64,000 bases of DNA from Arthrobacter sp. AL12 (lineage in GTDB: Bacteria; Actinomycetota; Actinomycetes; Actinomycetales; Micrococcaceae), in NCBI RefSeq assembly GCF_029960645.1, contig NZ_JASBQY010000003.1:111312-175311 (forward strand). The letters run 5' to 3'. Below the pieces are notes generated by a model, which did no database searches, was not told the DNA's origin, and was given only the letters and a program-made list of their open reading frames with translations. A program made the position numbers and the translations under genes. Positions 26,571 through 34,582 of this stretch are shown here, one piece after another; position 1 is the stretch's first letter, and every line of letters starts with the position of its first letter.

Positions 26571-27305
26571 GTGAGGGCTTGGTCCATCGGCGTCATCGGC
26601 CTGGCCGGACTCGCCGCGATCGTCGGCGCGTCCTACGCTTCGCCGGAGGCACTCCTGGCGGTGGGGGTGCTGACCGCCGCCGCCGTCGGAATCGGCTGGC
26701 CGCATTTCCTGGGCATCCCCGCCCGGAAAACCCTCGCCGTGCTGATCGGCCTGCCGGGTGTGGGCGCCGCCGTCGCCGCAACGTACCTGCCCGCCCCGGG
26801 TTTCCTGGACTGGACGCCGTCGTTCATGGCGGCAGGGTTGATGGCGATCTTCGTGATGCAGCTGATCCGCGGCACCGGCCAGTCGCAGCGCCTGGAATCC
26901 ATTCTCGGTTCCTCCGCCGGCGTTCTGTTGTCCTGCCTGGGCGCCGGGTGGATCGCGTGCTCCCGCTTCAACGGCGTCCGCGAGATGGTCCTGGTCGCCG
27001 CGATCAGCGCCGCGGTCGCCCTGCTGGCGGGCCTGATCCGCTGGCCCGACCGTGTGGTGGCGCCGCTGGGCGTCGTCGCTGCCGGGCTGGCCGGACCGCT
27101 CGCGGGCCTGGTCTTCTCCGACATCGCCGTGATCCCGGCCGCGATCGCCGGGGTGGTGGTTGGGGCCGTGCTGGTAAGTTTCCGCAGGCTGGTCATCCTC
27201 CGCGGTGAATCGCTAAGCTTTCCGGCAGCGCTGGGAATCGGGCTGGGCCCGGTGTCCGCCGTCGGTTCGCTGGCGTACTTCATAGACAAACTACTCATCT
27301 TCTAA
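26571..27305 (+). CDS. Hypothetical polytopic membrane protein
   Basis: This 244-residue protein is almost entirely hydrophobic, with about 8 membrane helices in pairs separated by short loops, for example RGTGQSQRLES and RRLVILRGESLSFP. No transporter signature is recognisable. The GTG at 26571 overlaps the stop of a possible 5-codon frame (ATG at 26557). It is divergent from glnR across 258 nt, so regulation by GlnR is possible but no clear GlnR box was read. Similar permease-like proteins of unknown role are common in Arthrobacter. Confidence 0.75.
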   Translation: MRAWSIGVIGLAGLAAIVGASYASPEALLAVGVLTAAAVGIGWPHFLGIPARKTLAVLIGLPGVGAAVAATYLPAPGFLDWTPSFMAAGLMAIFVMQLIRGTGQSQRLESILGSSAGVLLSCLGAGWIACSRFNGVREMVLVAAISAAVALLAGLIRWPDRVVAPLGVVAAGLAGPLAGLVFSDIAVIPAAIAGVVVGAVLVSFRRLVILRGESLSFPAALGIGLGPVSAVGSLAYFIDKLLIF

Positions 27306-27322
27306 GGCGCTAGGATGGCATC

Positions 27323-27436
27323 ATGTCCGTACTTGCATTTGAAATCTTCTTCCTTGTCCTCCTTGGCGTTGCCAGCCTGGCCATGGCCTGGTTTGCCGGC
27401 TTTGTGGTGTACCGCCTGTTCAAAGGCCAGAAGTAA
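27323..27436 (+). CDS. 37-residue single-helix membrane protein
   Basis: The frame encodes MSVLAFEIFFLVLLGVASL and continues through a hydrophobic stretch to YRLFKGQK, a single membrane helix with a basic cytoplasmic end. TAGGAT lies exactly 6 nt before the ATG, the same leaderless promoter pattern as larger genes in the window, which supports real expression. It starts 17 nt after the upstream membrane protein gene and 44 nt before the nitrobindin-like gene. Function is unknown. Confidence 0.6.
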   Translation: MSVLAFEIFFLVLLGVASLAMAWFAGFVVYRLFKGQK

Positions 27437-27480
27437 CAGCCAGAATTTCCTAGCCGTCGTCGTTTCCAGAGGTAGCTGCT

Positions 27481-28095
27481 GTGCCGATTGAAATACCTAC
27501 AGATCTGACCCCGGAAATCGTTCCGCTGTCCTGGCTCATTGGTGAGTGGGAGGGCCAAGGCCGGCTGGGGGCCGGGGAAGAGGATTCCGGGCATTTCCTG
27601 CAACACGTCTCATTCATGCACAACGGCCTGCCGTACCTGCAGTACCGGGCCGAGAGCTGGCTGACCGACGACGACGGCACCAGGCTGCGTCCGTTGACGG
27701 TCGAAACCGGTTTCTGGGCCCTGGAGCGCAAGCAGCGCGAGGAAGACGGCGGCCCCGGGCTGGTCCCGGCGGACATCGTTCCCGTGCTCAAGAGCGCCGA
27801 CGAAGTCGAGGCCCTGCGCAATAAGGACGGCGGCTTCGACATCTCCGTCTCGATCTCCCACCCCGGCGGGATCTCTGAGCTGTACTATGGCCAGATCAAG
27901 GGCCCGCAGATCCAGCTCAGCACCGACATGGTGATGCGCGGCAGCCACTCCAAGGAGTACACGGCCGCGACCCGGATCTTCGGACTCGTGGACGGCAACC
28001 TGCTCTGGCGCTGGGACGTGGCCACGGGCAAGGCTCCCGACGGCGGCAGCGGCCTGGAAGCCCACGCGTCCGCCATCCTCCACAAGGTCACCTGA
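27481..28095 (+). CDS. Nitrobindin-like heme-binding beta-barrel protein
   Basis: This 204-residue protein belongs to the FABP-like THAP4/nitrobindin family (formerly DUF1794). The signature GEWEGQG near residue 21 opens the barrel, and the C-terminal EAHASAIL block carries the histidine that binds heme iron in characterised members. Those proteins convert peroxynitrite to nitrate, so a role in nitrosative stress is likely. The GTG start at 27481 lies behind a weak AGAGGTAG site. It may be cotranscribed with the 37-residue membrane protein. Confidence 0.85.
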   Translation: MPIEIPTDLTPEIVPLSWLIGEWEGQGRLGAGEEDSGHFLQHVSFMHNGLPYLQYRAESWLTDDDGTRLRPLTVETGFWALERKQREEDGGPGLVPADIVPVLKSADEVEALRNKDGGFDISVSISHPGGISELYYGQIKGPQIQLSTDMVMRGSHSKEYTAATRIFGLVDGNLLWRWDVATGKAPDGGSGLEAHASAILHKVT

Positions 28096-28180
28096 GCGGC
28101 GGCACGCCGCACCGCCCAGCCGCCCGTAGTGGGGGCTCACTGATTTTCCTTTGTCCGTAGCGACCGCAGGGAGTACCACA

Positions 28181-28924
28181 GTGAATGCCACAACAGCCAC
28201 GCCCGGAGTGCCTGAAAGGGCCGCCGATTTCAGCGACCTCAAGGCCGTCTATTTCAACGGCACCCTCAAGAAGTCCCCGGAGACCTCCAACACCCACGGC
28301 CTGATCGAGGTCAGCCGCCGGATCATGGAAAAACACGGCGTCAGCACCCGGGTCATCCGGACGGTGGACCACGACATCGCCAGCGGGGTCTACCCCGACA
28401 TGCGCGAGCACGGCTGGGCGAGCGATGAATGGCCGGAGCTGTATCCGGCCGTGCGGGACGCCGACATCGTCATCGTGGCCGGGCCGATCTGGCTGGGCGA
28501 CAACTCCTCGCAAACCAAGAAACTGATCGAACGCCTTTACGCGCACTCCGGCGAGCTCAACGACAAGGGCCAGTGGGCGTTCTACCCCAAGGTCGGCGGC
28601 TGCCTCATCACCGGCAACGAGGACGGCATCAAGCACTGCGCCATGAACGTCCTCTACAGCCTCCAGCACATCGGCTTCACCATTCCGCCGCAGGCCGACG
28701 CCGGCTGGATCGGCGCCGTCGGGCCGGGCCCGAGCTACCTCGACGAGGGCTCCGGCGGTCCGGAAAGCGACTTCACCAACCGCAACACCACGTTCATGAC
28801 GTGGAACCTGCTGCACCTGGCCCGGATGCTCAAGGACGCGGGCGGCATCCCTGCCTATGGCAACCTGCCGGAGGCCTGGAAGACCGGGACAAGGTTCGAC
28901 TTCGAGAATCCGGAATACCGCTAG
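28181..28924 (+). CDS. NADPH-dependent FMN reductase / flavodoxin-like protein
   Basis: This 247-residue protein has a flavodoxin-like fold. AVYFNGTLKKSPETSNTHGL is the FMN phosphate-binding loop and IVIVAGPIWLGDNSSQTKKLIERLY binds the flavin ring. Members reduce quinones, FMN or other acceptors with NAD(P)H. The GTG at 28181 is preferred because AGGGAG precedes it; a TTG at 28151 adds 10 residues but has no site. The C-terminal half (about 150-247) is longer than in minimal flavodoxins. The physiological acceptor is unknown. Confidence 0.82.
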   Translation: MNATTATPGVPERAADFSDLKAVYFNGTLKKSPETSNTHGLIEVSRRIMEKHGVSTRVIRTVDHDIASGVYPDMREHGWASDEWPELYPAVRDADIVIVAGPIWLGDNSSQTKKLIERLYAHSGELNDKGQWAFYPKVGGCLITGNEDGIKHCAMNVLYSLQHIGFTIPPQADAGWIGAVGPGPSYLDEGSGGPESDFTNRNTTFMTWNLLHLARMLKDAGGIPAYGNLPEAWKTGTRFDFENPEYR

Positions 28925-28946
28925 CCCGTTAGGACTTCTACTTCAT

Positions 28947-30029
28947 ATGACTACCAAGAGCCCCCTGCTGGCGCGCCCCGGCGCCGTCGAAGCCGGCGGC
29001 GCTGACGCCGGCGTCGCCTCCCACTACGGCGAACCGCTGCGCGAACAGCGGGCGCTGGCCGCCGGCACCGCCGTCGTGGATCTGTCCCACCGCGGCGTCG
29101 TGACCGTCACCGGGCCGGACAGGCTGAGCTGGCTCAACACGCTGTCCTCCCAGCAGCTCACCGGCCTGGCCCCCGGTCAGTCCAGCGAGCTGCTGCTGCT
29201 CAGTGTGCAGGGCCGGATCGAATTCGACGCCCGCGTGGTGGACGACGGCGCGACCACCTGGCTGATCGTCGAGGCGGCCGAGGCCGCTCCGCTGGCCGAG
29301 TGGCTCAACAGGATGAAGTTCATGCTCCGCGTGGAGATTGCCGACGCCTCGGCGGACTGGGCCGTGCTGGGAACTACGCACCGGGTGCCGGAATGGTCCG
29401 GCCTGCTGGTCTGGGAAGACCCCTGGCCGCATGTCGGCGCCGGCGGCTACTCCTACGCCGTGGTCGCGGAGGACTCCCACCCCGGGCTGGAACGGCCCTG
29501 GTTCGAATACCTCGTCCCGGCCGCGGAGCTGGAAGCCACCGTCGGCGAACGCCCGCTCGCCGGAATCTGGGCCGCCGAGGCGCTGCGCATCGCAGCCTGG
29601 CGGCCGCGCTGGGGTGCCGAAACCGACGACAAGACCATCCCGCACGAACTGGACCTGCTCCGCACCGCGGTGCACCTGAACAAGGGCTGCTACAAGGGCC
29701 AGGAAACCGTCGCCCGGGTCCACAACCTGGGCCACCCGCCGCGCCGGCTGGTGTTCCTGCAGCTCGACGGCTCCCAGCACACCATGCCCGCCGTCGGCAG
29801 CGAGGTCCGCTCCGGGGCCCGGAAGGTCGGCACCGTGACCTCGGTGGCGCAGCACTACGAGATGGGGCCGGTGGCCCTGGCCGTGGTCAAGCGATCGGTC
29901 GCGCCGGAGGAGGTCCTGACCGTCCTCGACGGCGAGGAGCCCTACACCGCGGCGCAGGAACTCATTGTGGCCCCCGACGCCGGCCAGGTCGTGGGCCGCC
30001 AGACCGGCTTCCTGCGGGGAAGCCGATGA
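28947..30029 (+). CDS. ygfZ: Folate-binding protein YgfZ/GcvT family
   Basis: This 360-residue tetrahydrofolate-binding protein supports iron-sulfur cluster assembly or repair in family members. The diagnostic motif is HLNKGCYKGQETVARVHNLG, whose cysteine is conserved in YgfZ, at about residue 247. The GcvT-like fold runs from VVDLSHRGVVTVTGPDRLSWLN to the C-terminal beta-barrel. The ATG at 28947 begins the conserved part; a frame from 28857 overlapping the previous gene was rejected. Its TGA overlaps the ATG of the ankyrin gene, so the two are coupled. Confidence 0.9.
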   Translation: MTTKSPLLARPGAVEAGGADAGVASHYGEPLREQRALAAGTAVVDLSHRGVVTVTGPDRLSWLNTLSSQQLTGLAPGQSSELLLLSVQGRIEFDARVVDDGATTWLIVEAAEAAPLAEWLNRMKFMLRVEIADASADWAVLGTTHRVPEWSGLLVWEDPWPHVGAGGYSYAVVAEDSHPGLERPWFEYLVPAAELEATVGERPLAGIWAAEALRIAAWRPRWGAETDDKTIPHELDLLRTAVHLNKGCYKGQETVARVHNLGHPPRRLVFLQLDGSQHTMPAVGSEVRSGARKVGTVTSVAQHYEMGPVALAVVKRSVAPEEVLTVLDGEEPYTAAQELIVAPDAGQVVGRQTGFLRGSR

Positions 30030-30421
30030 CCCAGGACAGCGCCGCGCCGGACGAGGAGACGCTGGCCCTGGCGCACAAGCTCTTCGACGCCGCCCGCCAG
30101 GGGGACTCCGGGCTGCTCGCGGGCTACCTCGCCGCCGGGGCCCCGGCCACCCTCACCAACGAGGCGGGGGACACCCTGCTAATGCTCGCGGCCTACCACG
30201 GCCACGCCGACACCGTCCGGCTGATCCTGCAGCACGGCGGCGACGCCAACAGCGCCAACGACCGCGGCCAGACGCCGCTCGCCGGCGCCGTGTTCAAGGG
30301 CTACACGGAGGTGGCACAGGCGCTGCTGGAGGCCGGCGCGGACCCCGACGCCGGGACTCCCTCCGCCCGCAACGCCGCACAGATGTTCGAGCGCCAGGAC
30401 ATCCTGGCCCTGCTGGGCTGA
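30026..30421 (+). CDS. Ankyrin repeat protein
   Basis: This 131-residue protein contains about three ankyrin repeats: DSGLLAGYLAAGAPATLTNEAGDTLLMLAAYHGH, ADTVRLILQHGGDANSANDRGQTPLAGAVFKGY and TEVAQALLEAGADPDAG. Ankyrin repeats mediate protein contacts; no enzymatic part is present. The ATG overlaps the ygfZ stop (ATGA), so it is translationally coupled to an Fe-S maintenance factor. Small single-domain ankyrin proteins next to redox genes are known in other bacteria, but the partner is unknown here. Confidence 0.85.
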   Translation: MTQDSAAPDEETLALAHKLFDAARQGDSGLLAGYLAAGAPATLTNEAGDTLLMLAAYHGHADTVRLILQHGGDANSANDRGQTPLAGAVFKGYTEVAQALLEAGADPDAGTPSARNAAQMFERQDILALLG

Positions 30422-30495
30422 GCCCATCCGCGGCTTAGGCCGCGCCGAACTCCCTAGAGTTACGAGCGCCATTCTTTCAATCGGTAAGGAATCCC

Positions 30496-32022
30496 ATGGA
30501 AAACGTCGCCAGGCCGTGGCCGGCACTCTGGTCGCTGGTGATCGGCTTCTTCATGATCCTGATCGACACCACCATCGTGTCGGTGGCCAACCCCCGCATC
30601 ATGGAAGGCCTCAATACCGACATCAACTCGGTGATCTGGGTCACCAGCGCCTACCTCCTCGCCTACGCCGTGCCGCTGCTGATCACCGGCCGGCTCGGTG
30701 ACCGGTTCGGCCCCAAGAAGCTCTACCTGTCCGGTCTGGTGGTCTTCACCATCGCCTCGCTCTGGTGCGGGCTCTCCGGCGACGTCCAGACGCTCATCAT
30801 GGCCCGGGTGCTCCAGGGCTTCGGCGCGGCGATGATGACGCCCCAGACCATGGCGGTCATCACCCGGATCTTCCCCCCGGACCGGCGCGGCGCCGCGATG
30901 GGCATCTGGGGCGCGACGGCCGGCATGGCCACCCTGGTGGGGCCGATCCTTGGCGGCGTCCTGGTGGACGGACTCGGCTGGGAATGGATCTTCTTCATTA
31001 ACGTCCCCGTGGGCATCGTTGGCTTTGTCCTCGCGCTGCGCTTCGTGCCGACGCTCAGCACCCACCCGCACAAGTTCGACATCCCCGGGGTGGTGCTCAG
31101 CGCCGTCGGGCTGTTCCTGCTGGTGTTCGGCATCCAGGAGGGCGAGACGTACGACTGGGGAACCATCACCGGACCCATCACGGTGTGGGGGCTGATCATC
31201 TCCGGCATCGCCGTACTGGTGGTGTTTATCGTGTGGCAGAAGGTGAACAAGGGCGAGCCGCTGCTGCCGCTGTCCCTCTTCAAGGACCGCAACTTCTCCC
31301 TCGCCAACATCGGTATCACCACCGTGGGCTTCACCGTCACCGCGTTCACGCTGCCGTTGATCTTCTACTTCCAGGTGGTCCGGGGCCTGACCCCGACCCA
31401 GTCCGCACTGATGATGGTGCCGATGGCCCTGATCTCCGGCGGGCTGGCCCCAGTCGTGGGCAAGATCATCGACCGGGTCAACCCGAAGTTCATCACCGCG
31501 GCCGGCCTGGTCCTGATGTCCGTGGCGCTGTTTTGGAACTCCTACCTGATGCACCCTGACACGCCGATCTGGCTGTTCCTGCTGCCCAGCGCGGTGCTTG
31601 GCTTCGCCAACGCCGGCATCTGGGCGCCGCTGAGCACCACGGCGACCCGGAACCTGCCGCCCCGGCAGGCGGGAGCCGGCGCCGGGGTCTACAACACCAC
31701 CCGCCAGATCGGGGCCGTCCTGGGCAGCGCCGCGATCGCAGTGCTGATCCAGGCGCGGCTCGCGGCGGAACTCCCGGCAGCCCCGGGCGGGGCCGGGGAG
31801 GCGAGCCCGATGTCCTTTGGCGGCGCCCTGCCCGGGGCTCTCCAGGAGGGCTTCTCGACGGCGATGGGCCAGTCCATGCTGCTGCCCGCCGCGGTCATCC
31901 TGCTCGGCGCGGCCGTGGCGCTGTTCTTCGCCAAGCCCCAGCCGATACAGGGCTGGGACCGTGCCCCCGGGCCGGCGGCCAAGGCCGCCGGCGCCCAGGG
32001 TTCCGGGGCACCGGTCCGCTGA
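30496..32022 (+). CDS. DHA2-family multidrug MFS exporter
   Basis: This 508-residue transporter has about 14 membrane helices, the EmrB/QacA (DHA2) arrangement. Motif A is GRLGDRFGPKKLYLSG, helix 1 has FMILIDTTIVSVANPRI with the conserved Asp, and motif C reads TLVGPILGGVLVDGLGWEWIFFINVPVG. Such proteins use the proton gradient to expel drugs or dyes. No regulator gene is adjacent. The start at 30496 follows TAAGGA at good spacing. The substrate is unknown. Confidence 0.9.
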   Translation: MENVARPWPALWSLVIGFFMILIDTTIVSVANPRIMEGLNTDINSVIWVTSAYLLAYAVPLLITGRLGDRFGPKKLYLSGLVVFTIASLWCGLSGDVQTLIMARVLQGFGAAMMTPQTMAVITRIFPPDRRGAAMGIWGATAGMATLVGPILGGVLVDGLGWEWIFFINVPVGIVGFVLALRFVPTLSTHPHKFDIPGVVLSAVGLFLLVFGIQEGETYDWGTITGPITVWGLIISGIAVLVVFIVWQKVNKGEPLLPLSLFKDRNFSLANIGITTVGFTVTAFTLPLIFYFQVVRGLTPTQSALMMVPMALISGGLAPVVGKIIDRVNPKFITAAGLVLMSVALFWNSYLMHPDTPIWLFLLPSAVLGFANAGIWAPLSTTATRNLPPRQAGAGAGVYNTTRQIGAVLGSAAIAVLIQARLAAELPAAPGGAGEASPMSFGGALPGALQEGFSTAMGQSMLLPAAVILLGAAVALFFAKPQPIQGWDRAPGPAAKAAGAQGSGAPVR

Positions 32023-32065
32023 CGCTGTCCGGGCCGCGGGGGCCGGGGCCTGGCTGCCCTGCGGC

Positions 32066-32776
32066 TCAGCCCAGCAGGACGCTGGTCTGGATGCCGCCGG
32101 CGGTGAAGCCCAGGCTGCGGGCAATGGCCAGCGAGCCCTTGTTGCTGACGTCGGAGCGCCACTGCAGCGTCAGCCCGGAGGCGAGTGCCTCGTGGGCCGC
32201 AATCGAGGCTGCCAGGGAGCCGAGTCCCTGGCGGCGCCATTCCGGTGCCACCAGCACGCCCACCTGCGCCAGGAGGCCCTCCCACTCGGTGTAGGCCCCG
32301 CATGCCACCGGGGTCCTGCGGCCGTCCTCCGCGTGCAGGATGGTGAAGCGGTGTTCAAGTCCCGAGAGGCCCACCTCGTTGACGTCATCGGGCGGGCAGG
32401 CGGCTTCCAGCTCGATCGCTTCCGGATGGCCCTGCGAGACGGTCAGCTCCTCCGCCGGCTGCCGCAGGGGCAGGTCGTCCGCGAAGAACAGCGCGGCGGC
32501 GCCGAGCCCGTGGCCGCCGTGGTCCCGGGTGATGGTCAACAGGGTGACATGCTGCGCGAGTTCCTCGTCGGACAGCCCGACGGCGGCGTCCAGCACCCAC
32601 TGCGGGCCGACCAGGGCGGAGTTGCCGAACAGCCGGACGAACTCGACGGCGCGGGCAGTGTCATCGGCGCGGGTGATGCGGGCCCCCGCGGCGGCCGCGA
32701 AGGCGCCGTCGTCGAGCCCCAGGCGGCGGGCCCATGCGAGCTGGATGATGTCGACCGAACCGGGCTCAAGTGTCAT
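32066..32776 (-). CDS. GNAT-family acetyltransferase
   Basis: This 236-residue protein has the acetyl-CoA binding motif VGVLVAPEWRRQGLGSLAASIAAHEAL near residues 172-196 and the following strand TLQWRSDVSNKGSLAIARSLGF. The N-terminal half is diverged, so the substrate cannot be inferred. It is convergent with the DHA2 exporter. TAGGGT is 6 nt before the ATG, and GGAGG also lies in that spacer. A 10-bp unit (CA[CT]GGGCGCC type) is repeated three times in the short gap upstream. Confidence 0.8.
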   Translation of the reverse strand: MTLEPGSVDIIQLAWARRLGLDDGAFAAAAGARITRADDTARAVEFVRLFGNSALVGPQWVLDAAVGLSDEELAQHVTLLTITRDHGGHGLGAAALFFADDLPLRQPAEELTVSQGHPEAIELEAACPPDDVNEVGLSGLEHRFTILHAEDGRRTPVACGAYTEWEGLLAQVGVLVAPEWRRQGLGSLAASIAAHEALASGLTLQWRSDVSNKGSLAIARSLGFTAGGIQTSVLLG

Positions 32777-32790
32777 GCCTCCACCCTACC

Positions 32791-32820
32791 CACGGGCGCC
32801 CATGGGCGCCCACGGGCGCG
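32791..32820. repeat. Three tandem 10-bp repeats upstream of GNAT gene
   Basis: CACGGGCGCC, CATGGGCGCC and CACGGGCGCG follow each other with a period of one helical turn, between pfkA and the GNAT start. They could be a binding site array or simple slippage. Confidence 0.7.
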
Positions 32821-32848
32821 TCGGGCTCAGTGCGGAGGCCTAGGGGGC

Positions 32849-33874
32849 TCAGCCGAAGAGGACCGCGGCCTCGTCGTAGCGGTGCTTCGGGACGGTCTTG
32901 AGGTTGCCGAGCGCGGCGTCGAAGCCCACGTGGACGATGTCGGTGCCGTTCAGGGACACCATGGTGCCCCAGCGTTGTTCCACGACGGAGTCAATGGCCG
33001 CCATGCCCAGGCGGGTCGCCAGCACGCGGTCGAACGCGGTGGGGACCCCGCCGCGCTGGATGTGGCCCAGGACGGTCGCCCGGGTTTCGATGCCGGTCAT
33101 GGCTTCCAGTTCCGGGGCCAGCCGTTCTGAGATCCCTCCCAGCCTCGGACGGCCGAAGGTGTCCAGCCCGCGTTCGGAGTGCGGTGTTTCCTGGTCGTCC
33201 GGCACGAAGCCCTCCGCGACGACGAGGAGCGGGGCGCGGCCGCGGTCGCGGGCCGAGGTGACCCATTCGGCGATCTGCTCCATCGAGGCTTTCTGCTCCG
33301 GGATCAGGATGGCGTGGGCGCCCGCGGCCATGCCGGCGTGCAGTGCGATCCAGCCCACGTGGCGGCCCATCACCTCGGCGATCATGCAGCGGTGGTGGGA
33401 CTCTCCCGTGGTGCGCAGGCGGTCGATCGCCTCGGTGGCAATCTCGACGGCGGTGTCGAACCCGAAGGTGTAGTCCGTCGCGTCGAGGTCGTTGTCGACC
33501 GTCTTGGGGACGCCGACGATCTTCAGGCCGGCGTCGGTGAGCCGCTTGGCGGCGGCCAGGGTGCCCTCGCCGCCGATGGCGATGAGGGCGTCGAGGCCGA
33601 GCCGGTCCATGTTGGCCTTGATGACCTCGGGCCCGCCGTTGTTCTCAAACGGGTTGGTGCGCGAGGTGCCCAGGATGGTCCCGCCCTGCTTGGCGATGCC
33701 GCGGACCAGGGTGCGGGGGATGTCGATGATGTCGGCCTCGACGACGCCGCGCCAGCCGTCCAGGAATCCCACGAATTCGTGGCCATGGACGGCGATGCCC
33801 TTCAGGACGGCGCCACGGATGACGGCGTTCAGTCCGGGGCAGTCTCCGCCGCTGGTGAGGATTCCAATTTTCAT
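32849..33874 (-). CDS. pfkA: 6-phosphofructokinase
   Basis: This 341-residue glycolytic kinase phosphorylates fructose 6-phosphate. GILTSGGDCPGLNAVIRG opens the protein. The donor-binding motif is GGEGT (101-105) with Gly104, and the catalytic block is PKTVDND with Lys124. Gly104 predicts ATP rather than pyrophosphate as donor, while Lys124 is shared with pyrophosphate enzymes; this mixed type is known in actinomycete ATP enzymes. Other parts are MGRHVGWIAL and LGHIQRGGVPTAFDR. No allosteric C-terminal extension is visible. Confidence 0.93.
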   Translation of the reverse strand: MKIGILTSGGDCPGLNAVIRGAVLKGIAVHGHEFVGFLDGWRGVVEADIIDIPRTLVRGIAKQGGTILGTSRTNPFENNGGPEVIKANMDRLGLDALIAIGGEGTLAAAKRLTDAGLKIVGVPKTVDNDLDATDYTFGFDTAVEIATEAIDRLRTTGESHHRCMIAEVMGRHVGWIALHAGMAAGAHAILIPEQKASMEQIAEWVTSARDRGRAPLLVVAEGFVPDDQETPHSERGLDTFGRPRLGGISERLAPELEAMTGIETRATVLGHIQRGGVPTAFDRVLATRLGMAAIDSVVEQRWGTMVSLNGTDIVHVGFDAALGNLKTVPKHRYDEAAVLFG

Positions 33875-33977
33875 GTTCGGCTCAAATCCTGGCTCGAGGG
33901 GTTACAGGCAGAGCACCACGCTGAGCTCACCTAGAGTCTAATGGCGCATGTGCGGCAGGACACAAACCATGACAACG

Positions 33978-34012
33978 CCCGAGTGCCCCCGCCGGAGGCA
34001 GGGGCACTCGGG
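33978..34012. terminator. Hairpin terminator between the PspC genes and pfkA
   Basis: CCCGAGTGCCCC (33978-33989) pairs perfectly with GGGGCACTCGGG (34001-34012) across an 11-nt loop. It lies just past the end of the minus-strand PspC operon. No T-run follows. Confidence 0.65.
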
Positions 34013-34029
34013 TCCTCGCGGAGCGGGCC

Positions 34030-34284
34030 TCAGGACCGGTTCAGGCGCTTCGCCAGGAACGACTCGAGGACGATGGCGTTCCGCTGGTCCGGCAGGAGCA
34101 GCCAGGCCGCGAGGTACAGCACGAAGGCCGGTCCGGGCAGCAGGGCGAAGAGCAGGAACGCGATGCGGACGAACGCAACATCGACGTTCAGCTTGGCGGC
34201 GATCCCGCCGCAGACACCGCCCAACCAGCGCTGCGGACCACGTTTCAGGCCAAGGCCCCGGACGGTGCTAAAGAACTTTTCCAT
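34030..34284 (-). CDS. PspC-domain miniprotein
   Basis: This 84-residue protein is essentially one PspC domain: RWLGGVCGGIAAKLNVDVAFVRIAFLLFALL, a membrane helix, and the closing AAWLLLP. PspC domains sense membrane stress. It is the last gene of a three-gene minus-strand set with the large PspC/toastrack protein, and it ends with a basic tail (FLAKRLNRS). Two other PspC domains are encoded within 3 kb, so these proteins probably act in one envelope-stress pathway. Confidence 0.85.
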   Translation of the reverse strand: MEKFFSTVRGLGLKRGPQRWLGGVCGGIAAKLNVDVAFVRIAFLLFALLPGPAFVLYLAAWLLLPDQRNAIVLESFLAKRLNRS

Positions 34285-34287
34285 GGC

Positions 34288-34581
34288 TCAAGACTTCCTT
34301 GTTCGTGCTGCTTTGTCACGCCCGCGTGCCGAGAGCAGCCCGCCGATCACCAGTGCCGCCCCGGCGCCAATCATCAGGCCGATCACGACATAGGTGCCGT
34401 TGAGCGCCACGATGCCGAGCTGGGCGACGATGATCAGGGCGGCGAGGGCCACCACGATCAGCCCCCAGACAATGGTGCCGACGCGGGCCGGGGATTCCGC
34501 CGGTTCCGGGGCATCGGACCGCGGGGGTGCGGCGGGGCTGCCGTAGTTCGTGCGGCCGGTCGGTGCGTCATGGCTGCTCAT
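34288..34581 (-). CDS. Small membrane protein of the PspC operon
   Basis: This 97-residue protein has a Pro/Ser/Asp-rich N-terminus (1-32) and two membrane helices (about 36-56 and 62-84) ending in a basic tail RGRDKAARTRKS. No family was recognised. It sits between two PspC-domain genes with spacings of 1 and 3 nt, so it is certainly cotranscribed and likely works in the same membrane-stress module. Confidence 0.7.
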   Translation of the reverse strand: MSSHDAPTGRTNYGSPAAPPRSDAPEPAESPARVGTIVWGLIVVALAALIIVAQLGIVALNGTYVVIGLMIGAGAALVIGGLLSARGRDKAARTRKS

Positions 34582-34582
34582 G

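Noticed and set aside
30460-32124. A 554-codon frame antisense to the DHA2 exporter
   Set aside because: Composition is His/Gln/Gly/Asp-rich without structure, typical of a shadow of a membrane protein gene.
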